Source of the DNA: Entoloma clypeatum
Taxonomy: Eukaryota; Basidiomycota; Agaricomycetes; Agaricales; Entolomataceae
Direction of reading: 5' to 3'
Assembly: GCA_963565915.1 (NCBI GenBank)
Contig: OY751486.1
Coordinates: forward strand, 3,968,001 to 4,032,000
DNA: 64,000 bases
Under the pieces are notes generated by a model. The model saw only the letters and a program-made list of their open reading frames with translations. It ran no database searches and was not told where the DNA came from. Below, piece after piece: positions 1-14,322 of this stretch. The position numbers and the translations under genes are program-made. How positions within the stretch are numbered: the stretch's first letter is position 1; the number at the start of each line of letters is the position of its first letter.

Positions 1-864
1 GAGAGGGGACGGTCATGGGGGACGTACCGATGGCGATGACTCGGAGACCCATATACTTGGCATATTGGATAGCTGACAACTTTTGGTAGGTTTACCGAAG
101 ACGATATAGGAGATGCGGATTACCTAGGTGGCCAAGACCACCACCGGCTCCAGGGAGAACAACCCAATCACCTGGACTGGTCTTGCTATACTTCAAAGCT
201 CGGTATGTCGTCACTCCCTAGTAAAATTCATCATGGTGATCGGATAGAAACCCCTAACTTAACTCACGGCACATAAAATCGAAGCGGCGGCTCTGCTGTC
301 CAATCCCTCGGGAATGGGAGTGACATGCCGGACATATGATACCTAGAGAAGTATCCCAGAGTCTAGTGACACTGAAAGATGGGGTGGCAAAACATACAAC
401 ATATTGTGCAAACGTTCCATCCACATTGAACCCACTGAGCTTGGCCTTGTCACAATCTTTGGAAAAATTCGTCCAGACTATATGCGGGGAGAAAACCAAA
501 ACACACTTTGCTCCCACCCTTTGCGGCAATGTTCGCAATCAAGACAAGAGTCCGCAAGCCACTTGATGCCAACGCGGTCCCCGATCTTGACGGGGCTGTT
601 AACCGTATGATCGCCAATAGCGACGACCTCGCCGACACCCTCATGGCCACCGATGAGCGGGGTATTCGCAATGAGTGGCCAGTCAGCAAGGGCGGCGTGT
701 AGGTCGGTATGGCAAACACCAGTGCAGTGAAGCTTGATGAGACATTCCCCGGGAGCGAGCTCTGCTTGTGTCTTGACTGGGTGGTCTTGCTTCACGACAA
801 CGCGGCCCCCGCTTTGTGGGATGATAGCGACTGTCTGGGTTTTTGGGATGGAGTAAGGAGACAT
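1..864 (-). CDS. Zinc-dependent alcohol dehydrogenase (MDR family), 3' part beyond window
   Basis: Medium-chain alcohol dehydrogenase that would interconvert primary alcohols and aldehydes with NAD. The start codon at 864 begins MSPYSIPKTQTVAIIP. The first exon carries the catalytic-zinc region (CTGVCHTDLHA and GGHEGVGEV) and the structural-zinc site. Splicing to the acceptor near 470 restores C-x2-C-x2-C-x7-C (CLDCEHCRKGWEQN then C), followed by GFNVDGTFAQYV. A further exon reads SYVRHVTPIPEGLDSRAAAS. The last visible exons show the nucleotide-binding PGAGGGLGHL and AVQYAKYMGLRVIAI. The gene runs off the left edge, so the C-terminal third is absent. At least four short introns are visible. 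A TATA-like TTAAATA lies about 40 bp upstream of the start. The family call is firm; substrate preference cannot be read from the sequence. Confidence 0.9.
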
Positions 865-1435
865 TGGGGTTTGTGGAGAGCGAGAAACATCACCCTGGTG
901 GTATTTAAGGGCGTTTTGGATGAGTGACGACTAGGCTCGCCTAGATCTATTATTAGAAAATGGGTTCTCGTCCTCATCTAGATTTGACTAGGACTGTCGG
1001 TTACTTTAGAATAAACCGTTTTGACGCCAATGCAGAGCGACCTCCTCCACGAACGCAAACGTATTACCATCACAGCCTCCGATGAAGACTTCCACTGGTT
1101 GATCATGATATGGATTACCCGGAAGTGTTGGTCATGCTCACACTATACCCGTGCGAACGCTTGACGAAGCGTCGGGCTGCAGAGCCCCACGTTTGATCAT
1201 CTGAGGAACTACCTTCAAGGCCGGCGCAGTTTGCGGATCGGTGACTGCATTTGTATTCATGTCCATGCGAATAGCAGATCAGATGATGATCCATGCATGA
1301 CCGCAAGGAATAAATCCCGTGTATCAGAGCTATGCAAGAGTCCTGCAAAATTGATCCAGAAGAGAATGGAAATTAGCTACCTAGAGTCAACCAATGTATC
1401 AGATGATAGAACATCAACGAAAAGATTAACATTCC
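865..1435. other. Intergenic, ADH promoter side and P450 3' side
   Basis: No conserved coding signal was seen on either strand. Short open frames here have no family features. The part next to 865 should hold the ADH promoter; the part next to 1435 should hold the 3' UTR of the P450 gene. Confidence 0.5.
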
Positions 1436-3730
1436 CTACTCCTTCATTCTCCTGGTAAGCCTCACCGGCACATCCTTAACACCAAGAGTCAGTACAATTT
1501 CCGCATCCAAAACCCTTTGGCGCCATGCTTCCTTCGTCTCCCCCTCCTGGAGAATTGGCTCGACTTTCCAGTCTCGCAATAACATAGTCAAGAAAGCAAC
1601 AGCCTCCGTAGTGGCGAACTTCCTCCCAATACAAGCGCGGGCGCCGATGCTGAACGCGGAGAATTGCTCTGAATCACTGGGCAAACCATACCAACGCGAA
1701 GGTCTGTACTCTTGAGGCTCAGGAAAGTATCGCGGATTATACTCTACAGGACGCAAGTGAGTCCCGTTATGGGCTGTGAAATTGAAGGCAAGAACTTACG
1801 GACGCCGACCATGTCGACTATAATCTGTACAGATCCCATTTAATATCTGAAGCAGGCTGTGAAGATCGGTTATGACGTACTTGTAAACCTTTCGGAACAG
1901 GAAAAGACGTGCTGCCTTCCTGGCCGGGTGGGTTGGGAATTTGCAACACGGTATCTTCGTCAGCTTCCCTGATCATGACAAAAGCAGCAGCTGTGAGGAA
2001 GAAACATAAGTGTATCAGACGTGACGAAAGGGCAGAAAGACTTACGAAAAAGTCGAAGCGCCTCATAGAATGCAGCAAGGACCTTGTCAAGTTGAGAATA
2101 TTCCTCAAAATGCTGTGACCCCGAAGTGCTTGGTATTAAGGGGATATTTGTATGATGATGGGAAAAGTACCGGATCGCCGTCGTGGCCAACAACCGATAT
2201 GATCTGGTTGTAAACTTCCTCCTGGATTTCTTCGTAAAGCCCAAGGAAGCCAAGGGTTGCCGCGAATGTATGAGCGGTAGTTTCTAAGAAATGAAGGTTG
2301 AGCCATCGAACTTGGTTGTGATGCGAGAGAGCAGTACCGTGCCCGGCAAAAAGCATGACAAACACATTGCCTATCTTTCTCTAAAATCAGGACACAAAGT
2401 GAGGGAACGAAATGGATATAATGACATACAAGTTCCTCGTCGTCAAGCTGATATTTTGCTGATTCGTCCTCGTTTGCCTTGACAAGCATGGTGAAAGCAT
2501 CCTGCCTTTTCAATGCTTCTGTCTGACCCCGAATTTCCATTCTACGTTCCGCGACCTGTTCTTTCATGAAATTCATCAATTGGTTGAACGCTCTCCGGGC
2601 TTCTTTCATCCTGTGAACAGTCAATCGAAAAGGTTGATCTAGAATACATCGGCTCGTACTTTCTGAACGGCAAATTTTCAAACCATTTCGGAGTGATGAT
2701 CAGCAACATGGTATTATCAGCGACGATGCGAAGTGTTTCTTGCACGGAAGTGCTTCCATCAGGTGCAGTGGGTGGTGAAGCCCAATCAAAAGAAAATCCA
2801 AATCCACATTTTCCGATAACCAGCAATGCAAACTGCAGTAGTTGGTAAGGATGGCCAAACAATTCTCCGACACAAAAAAATACCTTGAAGGTCAATTTCT
2901 GGATAACGGGAACTTGAACGGAAGCCTTTCCAGTCCAGCCTTCAGCAGCGACCATCTGATGGTAAGTGTCGATCGTCTCAGACCATACGCGTTGGTACCT
3001 AACTGAAGATGAGTTGTGAACTTGCACAACAGGGCATTCATTTACAAGTCATTGCCGAAGGCAGGTCCGACGATGCGTCGATGCTTTCGCCAGAGTTCGC
3101 CTTCAGCCGAAAAAAGATTCATTCCCCATAATCTATCAAAAAAATTCATAAATTCGGCCAGCAATTGACAAGGACTTGCCTCACAGGAGAGCTCGACTGG
3201 AATCGTCAGGTTTTTTGAAACTGGTCTTATGTCTCCCCGGAGAAACCTGTCGCGCTATCTCGAGGTTGGTTGTGTAGATGGAAGGGACGCCAGAGATGAA
3301 GGGAACGATCGAAACATTTTCGCTCCCGAACTTCTTATAGACTGAGAAGGTAGAGTGCGCCTAATCAGGGAAACAACGTTTTACCGGAGGAATGAAAGAT
3401 TCGGACAAGTAGATCGCCATGACCATGTAAAATTAATGCCAGGGTTCCACCAAGTACTTAGTAAGATTGCGCCTGGCAAGGCCATCGGCTGGAAAGGGAC
3501 GCGCAGTCCTGGCATATAGTTCACAGCCTGATTTTGGTGCATAAGATAAGGTTGACAAACGACTTGACGACCGACGCAAACGTACCCGTCTTCCACTTAT
3601 GAGTTTCATTGCCCTCGATGCGACGAAGAGAGCCAGGATGGTAGAGACAAGGTTAAACTCATGGCCAAGCAACCTTAATTGCAAAGAGGATGCCGAATGA
3701 GATAGTGAGCAGGCCTTGTTTGAGAGCCAT
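1436..3730 (-). CDS. Cytochrome P450 monooxygenase
   Basis: Haem-thiolate monooxygenase, probably membrane-anchored in the endoplasmic reticulum. The start chosen at 3730 gives a hydrophobic N-terminus (MALKQGLLTISFGILFAIK). In order follow the proline-rich hinge (NYMPGLRVPFQP), WGMNLFSAEGELWRKHRRIV (C-helix region), WFENLPFRK, and the I-helix. The I-helix is split by a 50-bp intron near 2290-2345; splicing gives AGHETTAHTFAATLGF, the oxygen-binding AGxxT region. Next come the K-helix ExxR (FYEALRLF), the PERF-like FPEPQEYRPSRW, and the haem ligand loop FSIGARACIGRKFA with its cysteine. It ends VRLTRRMKE at 1436. About eight or more introns. All landmarks are present, so the gene looks intact. 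It sits downstream of GFA1 on the same strand. The CYP family and substrate are not assignable from sequence alone. Confidence 0.9.
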
Positions 3731-4104
3731 GATGACATTTCGCGGTGGCGTCAGAAGCAGGTAATGATGGTTCGAAGGTAAATCACACGTTGGCAAATAG
3801 CTGGCTGGAACCACCGACTCATGGTCCTATGATCTCTGCAGGCAGGCACGTACTCGCCTAGTACTTGCACATAGAGCAATCTGGGTCCTGTGTATTTATC
3901 AACGATCATGCATTGCTTTGATTATGCACTATGGATGTCAATCATGGTTTCAAGGAGCCAGCCACGATACTGGCGTATACGTAAGGGTAGTAAACGTCCA
4001 AATCAATATCCTAAGAGTCCAGGGCGCATGGGGAGGGTAAAAAGTACAGGTATTTTTCTGTCCGTCATTCGGATTTCATTCCCGAGACTGATTCCTTCCG
4101 AAAT
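3731..4104. other. Intergenic between P450 start and GFA1 stop
   Basis: About 370 bp holding the P450 upstream region and the GFA1 3' end. No other gene or repeat was recognised. Confidence 0.5.
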
Positions 4105-6611
<2,507 letters not shown>

Positions 6612-9101
6612 GTTTATCTAGGGAAGGAAGAACATCCATGAGCTACTTGAAACGGACACGAAACGAAGGGACTGACTTTAAGAATGAAATCGGCGACTAC
6701 AAAATTTGCGACGAACAGGAAGGACTGCAAATGAGCGGTGGAAAACGAGGATAGTGATGGTAGTAAGTATTGCCCTCCTCAGCTATACATATTCATCCAG
6801 GATCACAAATATGGCCAAATAATACCCCCGCCTGTGTGGTCGATCGTCACTGGTGGCCCACAGCCTTGCATCTATCATGAGCTGGCAGTGCCCTTCAAAT
6901 TCGTTTGTGTGGACAAGCCGCTTATCTCAAGCTTATCTGAACCTCGACTTGACGTAGTCTGCATCGGGTTGTAGCAGGGTCAACTGTGACGCCTAAACGT
7001 AATGTGGCCCTTCGTGGTAATCATACCTACTCTAACAAGTCCTTTGGCCGTACGAAACATCTCCAGATGACATCACAGGACTTGAACTTATCAGCCTACC
7101 ATCCACCTGCTCAGCTCCTGGCGGCACCTGGTCAGCCACGTTCTTCTTCTCAAATCGGGCCCTTACCCGGTCGGCTAGTGATTTTCTCCGTCGGGAGTGG
7201 TTTCTTTCCGTGTACGTCCTTGCACGGCGTAGATAGCCTGTTGCAGTCCTGTTGCCATGTGACGAAGCGAGATACATCAAAACGGGCGCCGAATTATTTG
7301 ATTAGGAGACCCAGACAAATTCTAGACCTGTTCGTCTGAATCTCAATGATGCGCGGTTGTGTCAGTGCTACAATCCACTATGACTCTAATTGTGTTTTAA
7401 TTGTCTGTGACTATATATCCTTGGATCATACAGGTACATTGAGCTAGTGCACCGCTGAGCTTCCTAGTTATCCGGCGTCGACCGATGATCAACGTCATAA
7501 ATGGGATGCTCTCACTGTCAACATGGAGGGTTCAAGGCTCGAAAGAGTACTTGTCCGCATTGGTCTCTGGAAGATAGGTCGAGCGATTTCATCAGGTGCC
7601 AGAAAGGAAGTTTGAAAAATCGCCGCCCAGTTCATCTCTAGTCTGAGTAGTCAATGTGATCAATTTCATCAACGGGTATTTGCTTCCAGGAGATTACGAC
7701 TTCAGCGCGAACGTGCGAGGTACTCAACATTCACGTCATTGCTCTGCGTCAGATAAGTTATAAGGAGCGTAATCCAGATATTCATATCAGTCGGATGCCG
7801 CTGATGTTGAAACGAAAGGATATCAACATTTCCATTTGCAAATCGACCAGCATCGTATCAGCAGGGATATTGAACCTAGCGATTCAGAGTCCTTGAAACG
7901 CTGCAATCTTGGCGACTCTGAGTCACAGGATACAGCCGCCAGGTCTCTTATAGGACGAATCATGTTATCGTGGCCCCTTCTGGTCCAACAGGGAAGCTCA
8001 GAATCTTCAACTATCGTTCACTCTGCAGGCGAGACCAGATGTTGCGTGATGACCTTGATTCCAGTCCACCCTAGTCCACATGTGACCGGTTGACTTGGAC
8101 CGTTGGGAGGAAGATGAGATCGATGAGAGCCGAGTTTTTGTGCATCAAGGTATCAGGCCGTGTGGGAGAATGAGAAACCCTCCATGGTGGATAAATTCGG
8201 GGAAACCTCGCCGAGAAATTGGCCTTGAGATTCTCCGCTGGCAGCTGTCACTTTTTTTGACGTTTCGCCTTGGTTGCTCTCATATGGGTCCACTGGGCAT
8301 TACTTATGGGTCGGTGCTATGTATGTAACTCGGCCTGCATAGGGGCCAACAAATTTTAGGCTCAGGATTTCGAGGGATACATGTTTTGTCAAGCTTCGAA
8401 CAACACACATGTAATCCGACAAAGACCGCTCAGGGAAGATGACTTGAAGAAGACGAGCTGGTTCTTCGGACTCCGAGTCGGTGGGTTTTCATTTGCCCTC
8501 GAAAAGCAATCGCATGAAAACGTGTTGATTCCGTGTGCAATTGCAGAGCAGGGAAGGTAGTTCAATCGTTCTCTTTGCCGTGTCAGCTTTGGCAGTGAGT
8601 GGGGGTTTTCATTTGTCCTCCAATGAACGCTGAATACGTGCTGAAAGAGGTTCTACACAAGGCGCTAACCGTGCTTCCCAGCCAGTGTTGTTACCCACTG
8701 AGCACTCCCAGGTCGTCTCGAATTCAAATCTCAACGCTCGTTCATCCAGAGGTCGATGAGCCGAAGATGTGTTGGTTATCCATATGGTTAGCCTCATTGA
8801 AGAGTTGTTCCTGAACATTAAGTATGCTTGACATTTTTTGTCGTTGGTGCTGATGGAGGAAACATGCGGCGAATGGGTTAACGTCACCTTTCTGAGGACC
8901 CTGCATCACTATACTATTAAGTCAGGCATTCCTGAGGTACGGTGGTAATTTCGTCAAAGTTGATTTCTACCCTGACTGCATCGACCTTATAACCTCCGCC
9001 ATGCCACCACATCTTGCCAAAGCTTTACTTCTGTCTTTTCCCGTGTCCCCCACCTCCTTCATTTGTTTTATCCCCCCCCTTCGTCGCCAGCCCTGGCAAG
9101 A
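6612..9101. other. Gene-poor intergenic stretch
   Basis: About 2.5 kb between the divergent GFA1 and the first membrane-protein gene. Open frames here are short, lack recognisable domains and do not splice into anything I know. I noted one diverged direct repeat (8481-8500 and 8599-8620). A pyrimidine-rich tract at about 9030-9090 precedes the next start codon, as is common in basidiomycete core promoters. Confidence 0.45.
8481..8620 (+). repeat. Diverged direct repeat pair, about 20 bp, 120 bp apart
   Basis: The unit GTGGGTTTTCATTTGCCCTC at 8481-8500 recurs as GTGGGGGTTTTCATTTGTCCTC at 8599-8620. It may be the remnant of a tandem duplication in non-coding DNA. No function is suggested. Confidence 0.4.
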
Positions 9102-10682
9102 ATGCCCGATTGGAAGTCACCAGTTGAATTGCAACTTGATGCCGCCGCGTTTACGAAGCTGATACATGCCTTGGTGGGGCTGTATATGTAGGTATCACGT
9201 CTCTCATCTAGCCATGTGGTGAATTGATCGACGAGCTAGATACGAATGGTTCATCTCGCTACCGTTCGACTGGGATTTCATCTCTGGAAAGAAACGATTC
9301 CGCTGGCCAATGGTCCGCCTTTTCTGACAGTGACTCAATCAATTCGAAACTCACTATCTCAGCAGATTTTCTACTTCGCGAATCGCTACCTCCTGCTCAT
9401 CTCTTTCATAGGAATGTGAGTTGTATTTTCGTGTCTTGTCACACCAGGATTCATGGTAGCGCAGAGTGATCGCTCTTGATACCGTTCAGTAAGGACTTCT
9501 CTTTCTCGTACAGGAAGTCAGTGTTATCAACGTGGATGCAACAGAAAAGTAAACTGTCAGGCATTGTATACATTCAATCAGGTGGGGTCCGCGTGCAAAG
9601 ATGTATTACTACTGACTGAAATTAATGACAAGATCACTGGCATGGCTGCCGTCGGCTTAGCCAGTATTAACCTCTCCCTTCGAACGTGAGTAACCGGTTC
9701 TTCCATCGTGGTTCTACCTTTTTCAAGAATGACGAGGTAGAATGGCCGTGTGGTCACAAAACAAGATCATCATTGGCCTACTCGTAGTTCTGATTTTGGG
9801 CCACTGGTCGATGATTCTCCAAGGTAAAAAGCTCGCAGCCGAAACTGGTCCCTCAGCCTAACGGTCGGTGTTTAGGTATCCTTCTCAACGCGGTTTGGCT
9901 CGATGGCGTGGGTTGCGTCATCACCAAGACGAACACAACAATCCTGTCTGCGACTTTCATTTACTCGATGTGTTTCGACTTCATTGTCTTGGCACTTAAT
10001 GCATACAAACTCCTCGGGATCAATTCTCAGCATGGCTCTGGGTTGGCCACGAGCAGAATTGCTAAGATGATTTTTGAAGATGGTTTAATCTTCTTCATCA
10101 TCGCGTACGTCCCGCCCAATTGAATTTCTCTATCTGGCCTTACCATGACGTAGTTTTCTCGCCAATCTTGTTGCTACTGTATTCATGCTATTGAATCTCA
10201 ATGCAGTCATGAGCGTCATATTCAACGTTCCTGCTGCTATCGCCTCTACAGTAAGCGCTTTTGCGTTTTCTCTGTCCGGTGCAGACCATCCTCATCCTCT
10301 AGATTGTTGCCTGCCGTGCGGTGCGTAGGCTCAACAAGTTTACAAATACAGGTCCCGAAGTATAGTACGTTACGCTTTCCTCCATTTTGCCTCCCTTTCT
10401 AACATACGGTTTTTCTAGCGGTGCAAATACTTCTGCGTCGGGAGGCCCCAACTTCCGTAGTGTCCCGGGTGCCCGACAGATCACAACCATCGGCTCGGTG
10501 CACAAGACGGGCGGCGTTCATGTCCAGGTCTGTCATGAGCTTTTTCGCACTTTGCACAACGTTGATTTGCTATACAGATGGAAACCTTCACAAGGAACGA
10601 CGGTGACCTCGAAGCCCATGCAATGGGCTCAGATCGCAGCGACACAGATGTCCATTTAGAAAGCAAGTCAGAGCCTCTGTAA
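9102..10682 (+). CDS. Multi-helix integral membrane protein, copy A of a tandem pair
   Basis: Uncharacterised basidiomycete membrane protein with about seven predicted hydrophobic segments. The start at 9102 reads MPDWKSPVELQLDAAAF. Spliced exons then give LIHALVGLYIYEWFISL, FDWDFISGKKRFRWPM and IFYFANRYLLLISFIG. Further exons give VNCQALYTFNQ, MAAVGLASINLSLRT, LVVLILGHWSMILQG, ATFIYSMCFDFIVLALNAYK and FLANLVATVFMLLNLNAVMS, then IVACRAVRRLNKF. It ends in a hydrophilic tail rich in Ser and Asp with a stop at 10682. About nine short introns. Each exon has a counterpart in the gene starting at 11737, which supports the gene model. The WEW...FRWP...NRY layout recalls fungal DUF6533-type membrane proteins, but I cannot confirm membership. 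No enzymatic motif is visible. Confidence 0.8.
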
Positions 10683-11736
10683 ACAAGTACCTTAGTGCCT
10701 TCAAAGAGGTACTGATGATGTAATCACGAATATGAATTAAGTATTAGTACGAAACTTTGAATAGATTAATTTTTCAGATAGAGGGGACACTTCCAAGTAT
10801 GTATACTTTTGAGCACTTCTTGTCGATTGCGGCGACGTCTAACTTGGAATGCCTCATCGATTCATTTGTCGTTTTCGTTTGTTCCACGTTCATGATGATA
10901 AGTATCGAGATCGGGCGCGTTGATCATCCCAAATCTGCTGTAGGCGGACGAGGATTTAATCATCTCGAACCCATTCCATCAAGGGCTTGAAGCATTTCGA
11001 TTCCCAGCTCACTGTTCATCTGAATCGTATGCAGAAAGTGTCTGCGGGCCTCGGCCAACTCATGTTTTGTTGATACAGTACAACCGTTCCCAACTTCCCA
11101 GGTCCTACTATGTTTTCCCAGCATGTAAGACCTTGGGGGGGTTGTATACTGGCCCTGATTCTCCCGTGAGTATGCCGTAAGTGATAGTTCGGACGCTGCT
11201 TCACTCGCAGAACAAGGTCAGGGCAAGATGCATATGCATTGACGTGGGCAGGAGTATATCGAGTATCGTTGTCAAGGGGTCACGACATTCTGTCTCGAGA
11301 GGAGGGGATCTGGATTGGGCCGCACCAACTTCGCGTCTGCTTGAACTTAGTATTCAGGGCTATTGGCGGCTTGTGACTTTCAGGGAAACAGCATAGGATG
11401 CCACTGGTGTGTTAGCAGGTATGTAGGCGGTTACGACTTCAAGACTCTTCAAGTGTTTGCTTCCGGTGGCAGATATCAAATTGTCGTTGGGATGAATTCT
11501 GATCGACGTCCGAGTCGGACTTTGACCTGTGTCCCGAGAATTGATTATCTAGTATGTACTTGTGGGGATCGCCTCGGCCCTTATATTGACAAGCCCTGAG
11601 AGTTACCAAGAAGGGACCTACCTTGAACTGCCTTCTCAGGAGAAGCGGCGACTAGTTGACATGTCCATAAAGGAATCGCTGATTTCTGGCGCGCGTTCTT
11701 ACTTGCCCCCCGATCCCCCCCGTCCTACCTCCCAGC
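10683..11736. other. Spacer between the tandem membrane-protein genes
   Basis: About 1.05 kb. I looked for a third, decayed copy of the membrane-protein family by matching the conserved exon motifs and found none. Short open frames here show no family signature. Confidence 0.45.
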
Positions 11737-13444
11737 ATGGTTGACTGGAACTCCTCACAAGAAATACAGAGAGATGCAGGTATGTCCATCACACTGTCCT
11801 ATAACATCATAGTGCTCAAACCATTTTGAAAGCCGCATTCGTCAAGTTCATGCACACTTTACTCGGCCTTTACATGTAGGCTGTTTCCAAATCCAAAGGA
11901 GACAAATCTCTTATAATCTCCGCAGCTGGGAATGGTTCACCTCATTGCATTTCGACTGGCAGTTCCTATCTGGTAAGAGGAAGTTCCGCTGGCCAATGGT
12001 GAGGGTTTCTCGCGCTATTGGTACCGTCCTTGATCTGATCACCCTTCCAAGACATTCTATTTTTTAAATCGTTACTGCCTGCTGTTTGCCTTGATCGGAA
12101 TGTATGAATTATGCCTTCTCGATGGGATGATCTTTGTGACAAGTGCCTCTTTTATGAAGTTCCATCGCTTCCAACGTCACGAGGCAAGCTCTCATTTCAA
12201 CGAAAAAGCAACAGTATATTCACCAGCTTGTAGTGAGATAGACTGCCAGAGTCTCTATACGTTCAACCAAGTTGGGGTCTTCATCTCGGCCATCTACAAT
12301 TATTAACCTCGCTCCCAGGTCGCAGGTAGCGCGGCCATTGGTTTGGCAAGCATTAATCTGTCCTTGAGAACGTATGTGAACGCAAATCTCCTTTGCTTCC
12401 TTAATGCTTCCAATTTCACGCATATAGCATGGCTGTCTGGTCCCAACGGTGGTTCATAATAGCGCCTCTCGTTCTTGTGATTCTGGGTCATTGGTCACTT
12501 CTACTACATGGTACATTCCACCGTGCTACTCCCAGATCGAATTTCATTCTTTCGTGAAGGCATTCTTCTGAAAGCGACATGGGTTCCTGGTCAAGGTTGC
12601 GTCATCACGGAGACAAATAGCACCGTCCTGGCAGCTACCTTCATCTACTCGATGGTTTTCGACTTCATCGTCCTGTCACTCACAGCATTCAAGCTGTTCT
12701 GTAGCTCTGGGACTAGGTCTCGTTTGATGGGGCTCATTTTTGGAGATGGCCTCATCTACTTTGCTATTGCGTAAGTTCGCCACTCATGCATGCTCCAAGA
12801 CTGACCTAATACATTGATGTCATAGGTTCCTGGCGAATTTAATTGCCACTGTGAGTTGACCCATGATATTAATTAAGAACCGCATAATTAACTCAATTTT
12901 CATCAGGTGTTCATGCTTCTCAATCTGAACCCAGTGATGTCGATTATTGCCAATGTTCCCGCCGCGGTTGCATCGACCGTACGTGTGGTCCGCTTTCCCC
13001 CCTACTGTATACAAACGAACTTTCCAGATCGTTGCATGTCGCGCTGTTCGCCGCTTGTCCCAGTACAGCTCTGAGGGACCAGAGCTGTTTGCGTACGGTC
13101 CTGAACTCTCCTCTGTGAATATTCTAGATGATAGGGTTATCAGGAGCACAACTCAAAGTTCCACACTGGCTTTCCGATCTGGTGCGGGTACTGTCGTCCG
13201 CCCAAAAATCTCGAAGCTTTCTACCAAACCAGCCGAGGGCGTACACGTCCAGGTCCGTGTCCTTCATTTTCTGCTTGACACTCCTGACCGCGGATCGAAT
13301 GGGCTCCGTTAGATGGAGACATTTGAGAGCCCCTCGGAGTCAACATATAAGGCGTACGACGCCGATGGCGATATAATCAAGGAAGAGCATTACGATCCGG
13401 AATCTCACAGTGTCGGCCACGAGTTCAAGCATCCTCCATATTAG
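11737..13444 (+). CDS. Multi-helix integral membrane protein, copy B of a tandem pair
   Basis: Paralogue of the gene at 9102. The start at 11737 reads MVDWNSSQEIQRDA, then AFVKFMHTLLGLYI, WEWFTSLHFDWQFLSGKRKF and RWPMTFYFLNRYCLLFALIG. Next come DCQSLYTFNQ, AIGLASINLSLRT, MAVWSQRWFIIAPLVLVILG, ATFIYSMVFDFIVLSLTAFK, GLIFGDGLIYFAIAFLANL, VFMLLNLNPVMSIIANVPAA and IVACRAVRRLSQYSSEGPEL. The hydrophilic tail METFESPSESTYKAYD ends HEFKHPPY with a stop at 13444. Intron positions match copy A, so the pair arose by tandem duplication. The tails differ more than the helices. It is probably a plasma-membrane or endomembrane protein of unknown role; a receptor-like topology is only a guess. Confidence 0.8.
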
Positions 13445-13711
13445 ATTGCCCTCGGAATTAATACCTCTTCCAATCCTTCACAGTATTATACGCAGTCTCT
13501 TTTTCCTCTTTCGCATCGCCCATATCTACTGGGCTCAACCCCCTCGCATTCATTCACCCTTCCCTTGTTTACCATCGTCTAGTATTCATGGTGTTTTTTG
13601 TTCTCCCCGGCAAATGGCACCATACTTATCACCGAAGGACGCGTCCTTGCTGTTTCTGATGGATGGCGTCGCAAAATATGTGTACATTACCATGTAATAA
13701 GATACAAAAGA
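13445..13711. other. Short spacer downstream of membrane-protein copy B
   Basis: About 270 bp of T/C-rich sequence with no recognised gene. It should hold the 3' UTR of the upstream gene. Confidence 0.4.
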
Positions 13712-14286
13712 TTACCTTGCAGATTGTTCAGAAAGTTCCAATGAAGTTTTCAGCAGTGCCTGATAAAGTATACCGTTAACAAACTTCACAGCGCCCTGAT
13801 GTCCAAAAGCATCTTGGGGGATATTTATTCGGCCGCCGAAGCCATATGCATTGGAAGTGCCATCTTGGAGATGACTGGTGACCGCCCATAACGCCAGACA
13901 TTGAAAGACGTACGGAGATATCTGGTACTTGTCGCTGACGAGGATCTTGTGCGGCGGATATAAAGATGTAAAATGCGAGCAACATTTGGTACTTAGCCTG
14001 TTCAAAGGGAGACAATTGGGGTAAGATCTGAGGATTCTTATGATCCTCTTGAATATACTTCATTTGTTCGGTTGGTGGTGTACCTTTCCTCCAGAGAAAA
14101 TGCGACCCCTCCACTCAGCCGTGTAATTAAGAAGAAATGAATGCTTGATTGTGAAACACCTCCGAGTCGTGGAAGGTTATACAACATTGAAGTTCCGTTG
14201 GATTTACTTGGGTGTAAGAGCTTGAAGTGGAAGAGACCTGATAGTTTCTTCTGACAGTGCTGAGTATTGTATGTTGACAAGTTCAT
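13712..14286 (-). CDS. Possible small gene of unknown function
   Basis: I do not recognise this product. The most gene-like part is 13712-13940, which reads SPYVFQCLALWAVTSHLQDG then SNAYGFGGRINIPQDAFGHQ and AVKFVNGILYQALLKTSLEL. It has balanced composition and few rare residues. Upstream, another frame reads MKYIQEDHKNPQILPQLSPF and EQAKYQMLLAFYIFISAAQ, which could be joined by a short intron near 13940-14000. A first exon might begin at 14286. It would be divergent from the large gene starting at 14323 with a very short gap. Splice sites are not convincing. It may be a pseudogene or a chance open frame. Confidence 0.3.
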
Positions 14287-14322
14287 TGGTTGTTTATTAT
14301 ATGTCTGTACTAAATAAAGTAT

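Noticed and set aside
10683..11736. A third, decayed copy of the tandem membrane protein
   Set aside because: None of the conserved exon motifs could be found in any frame of this spacer.
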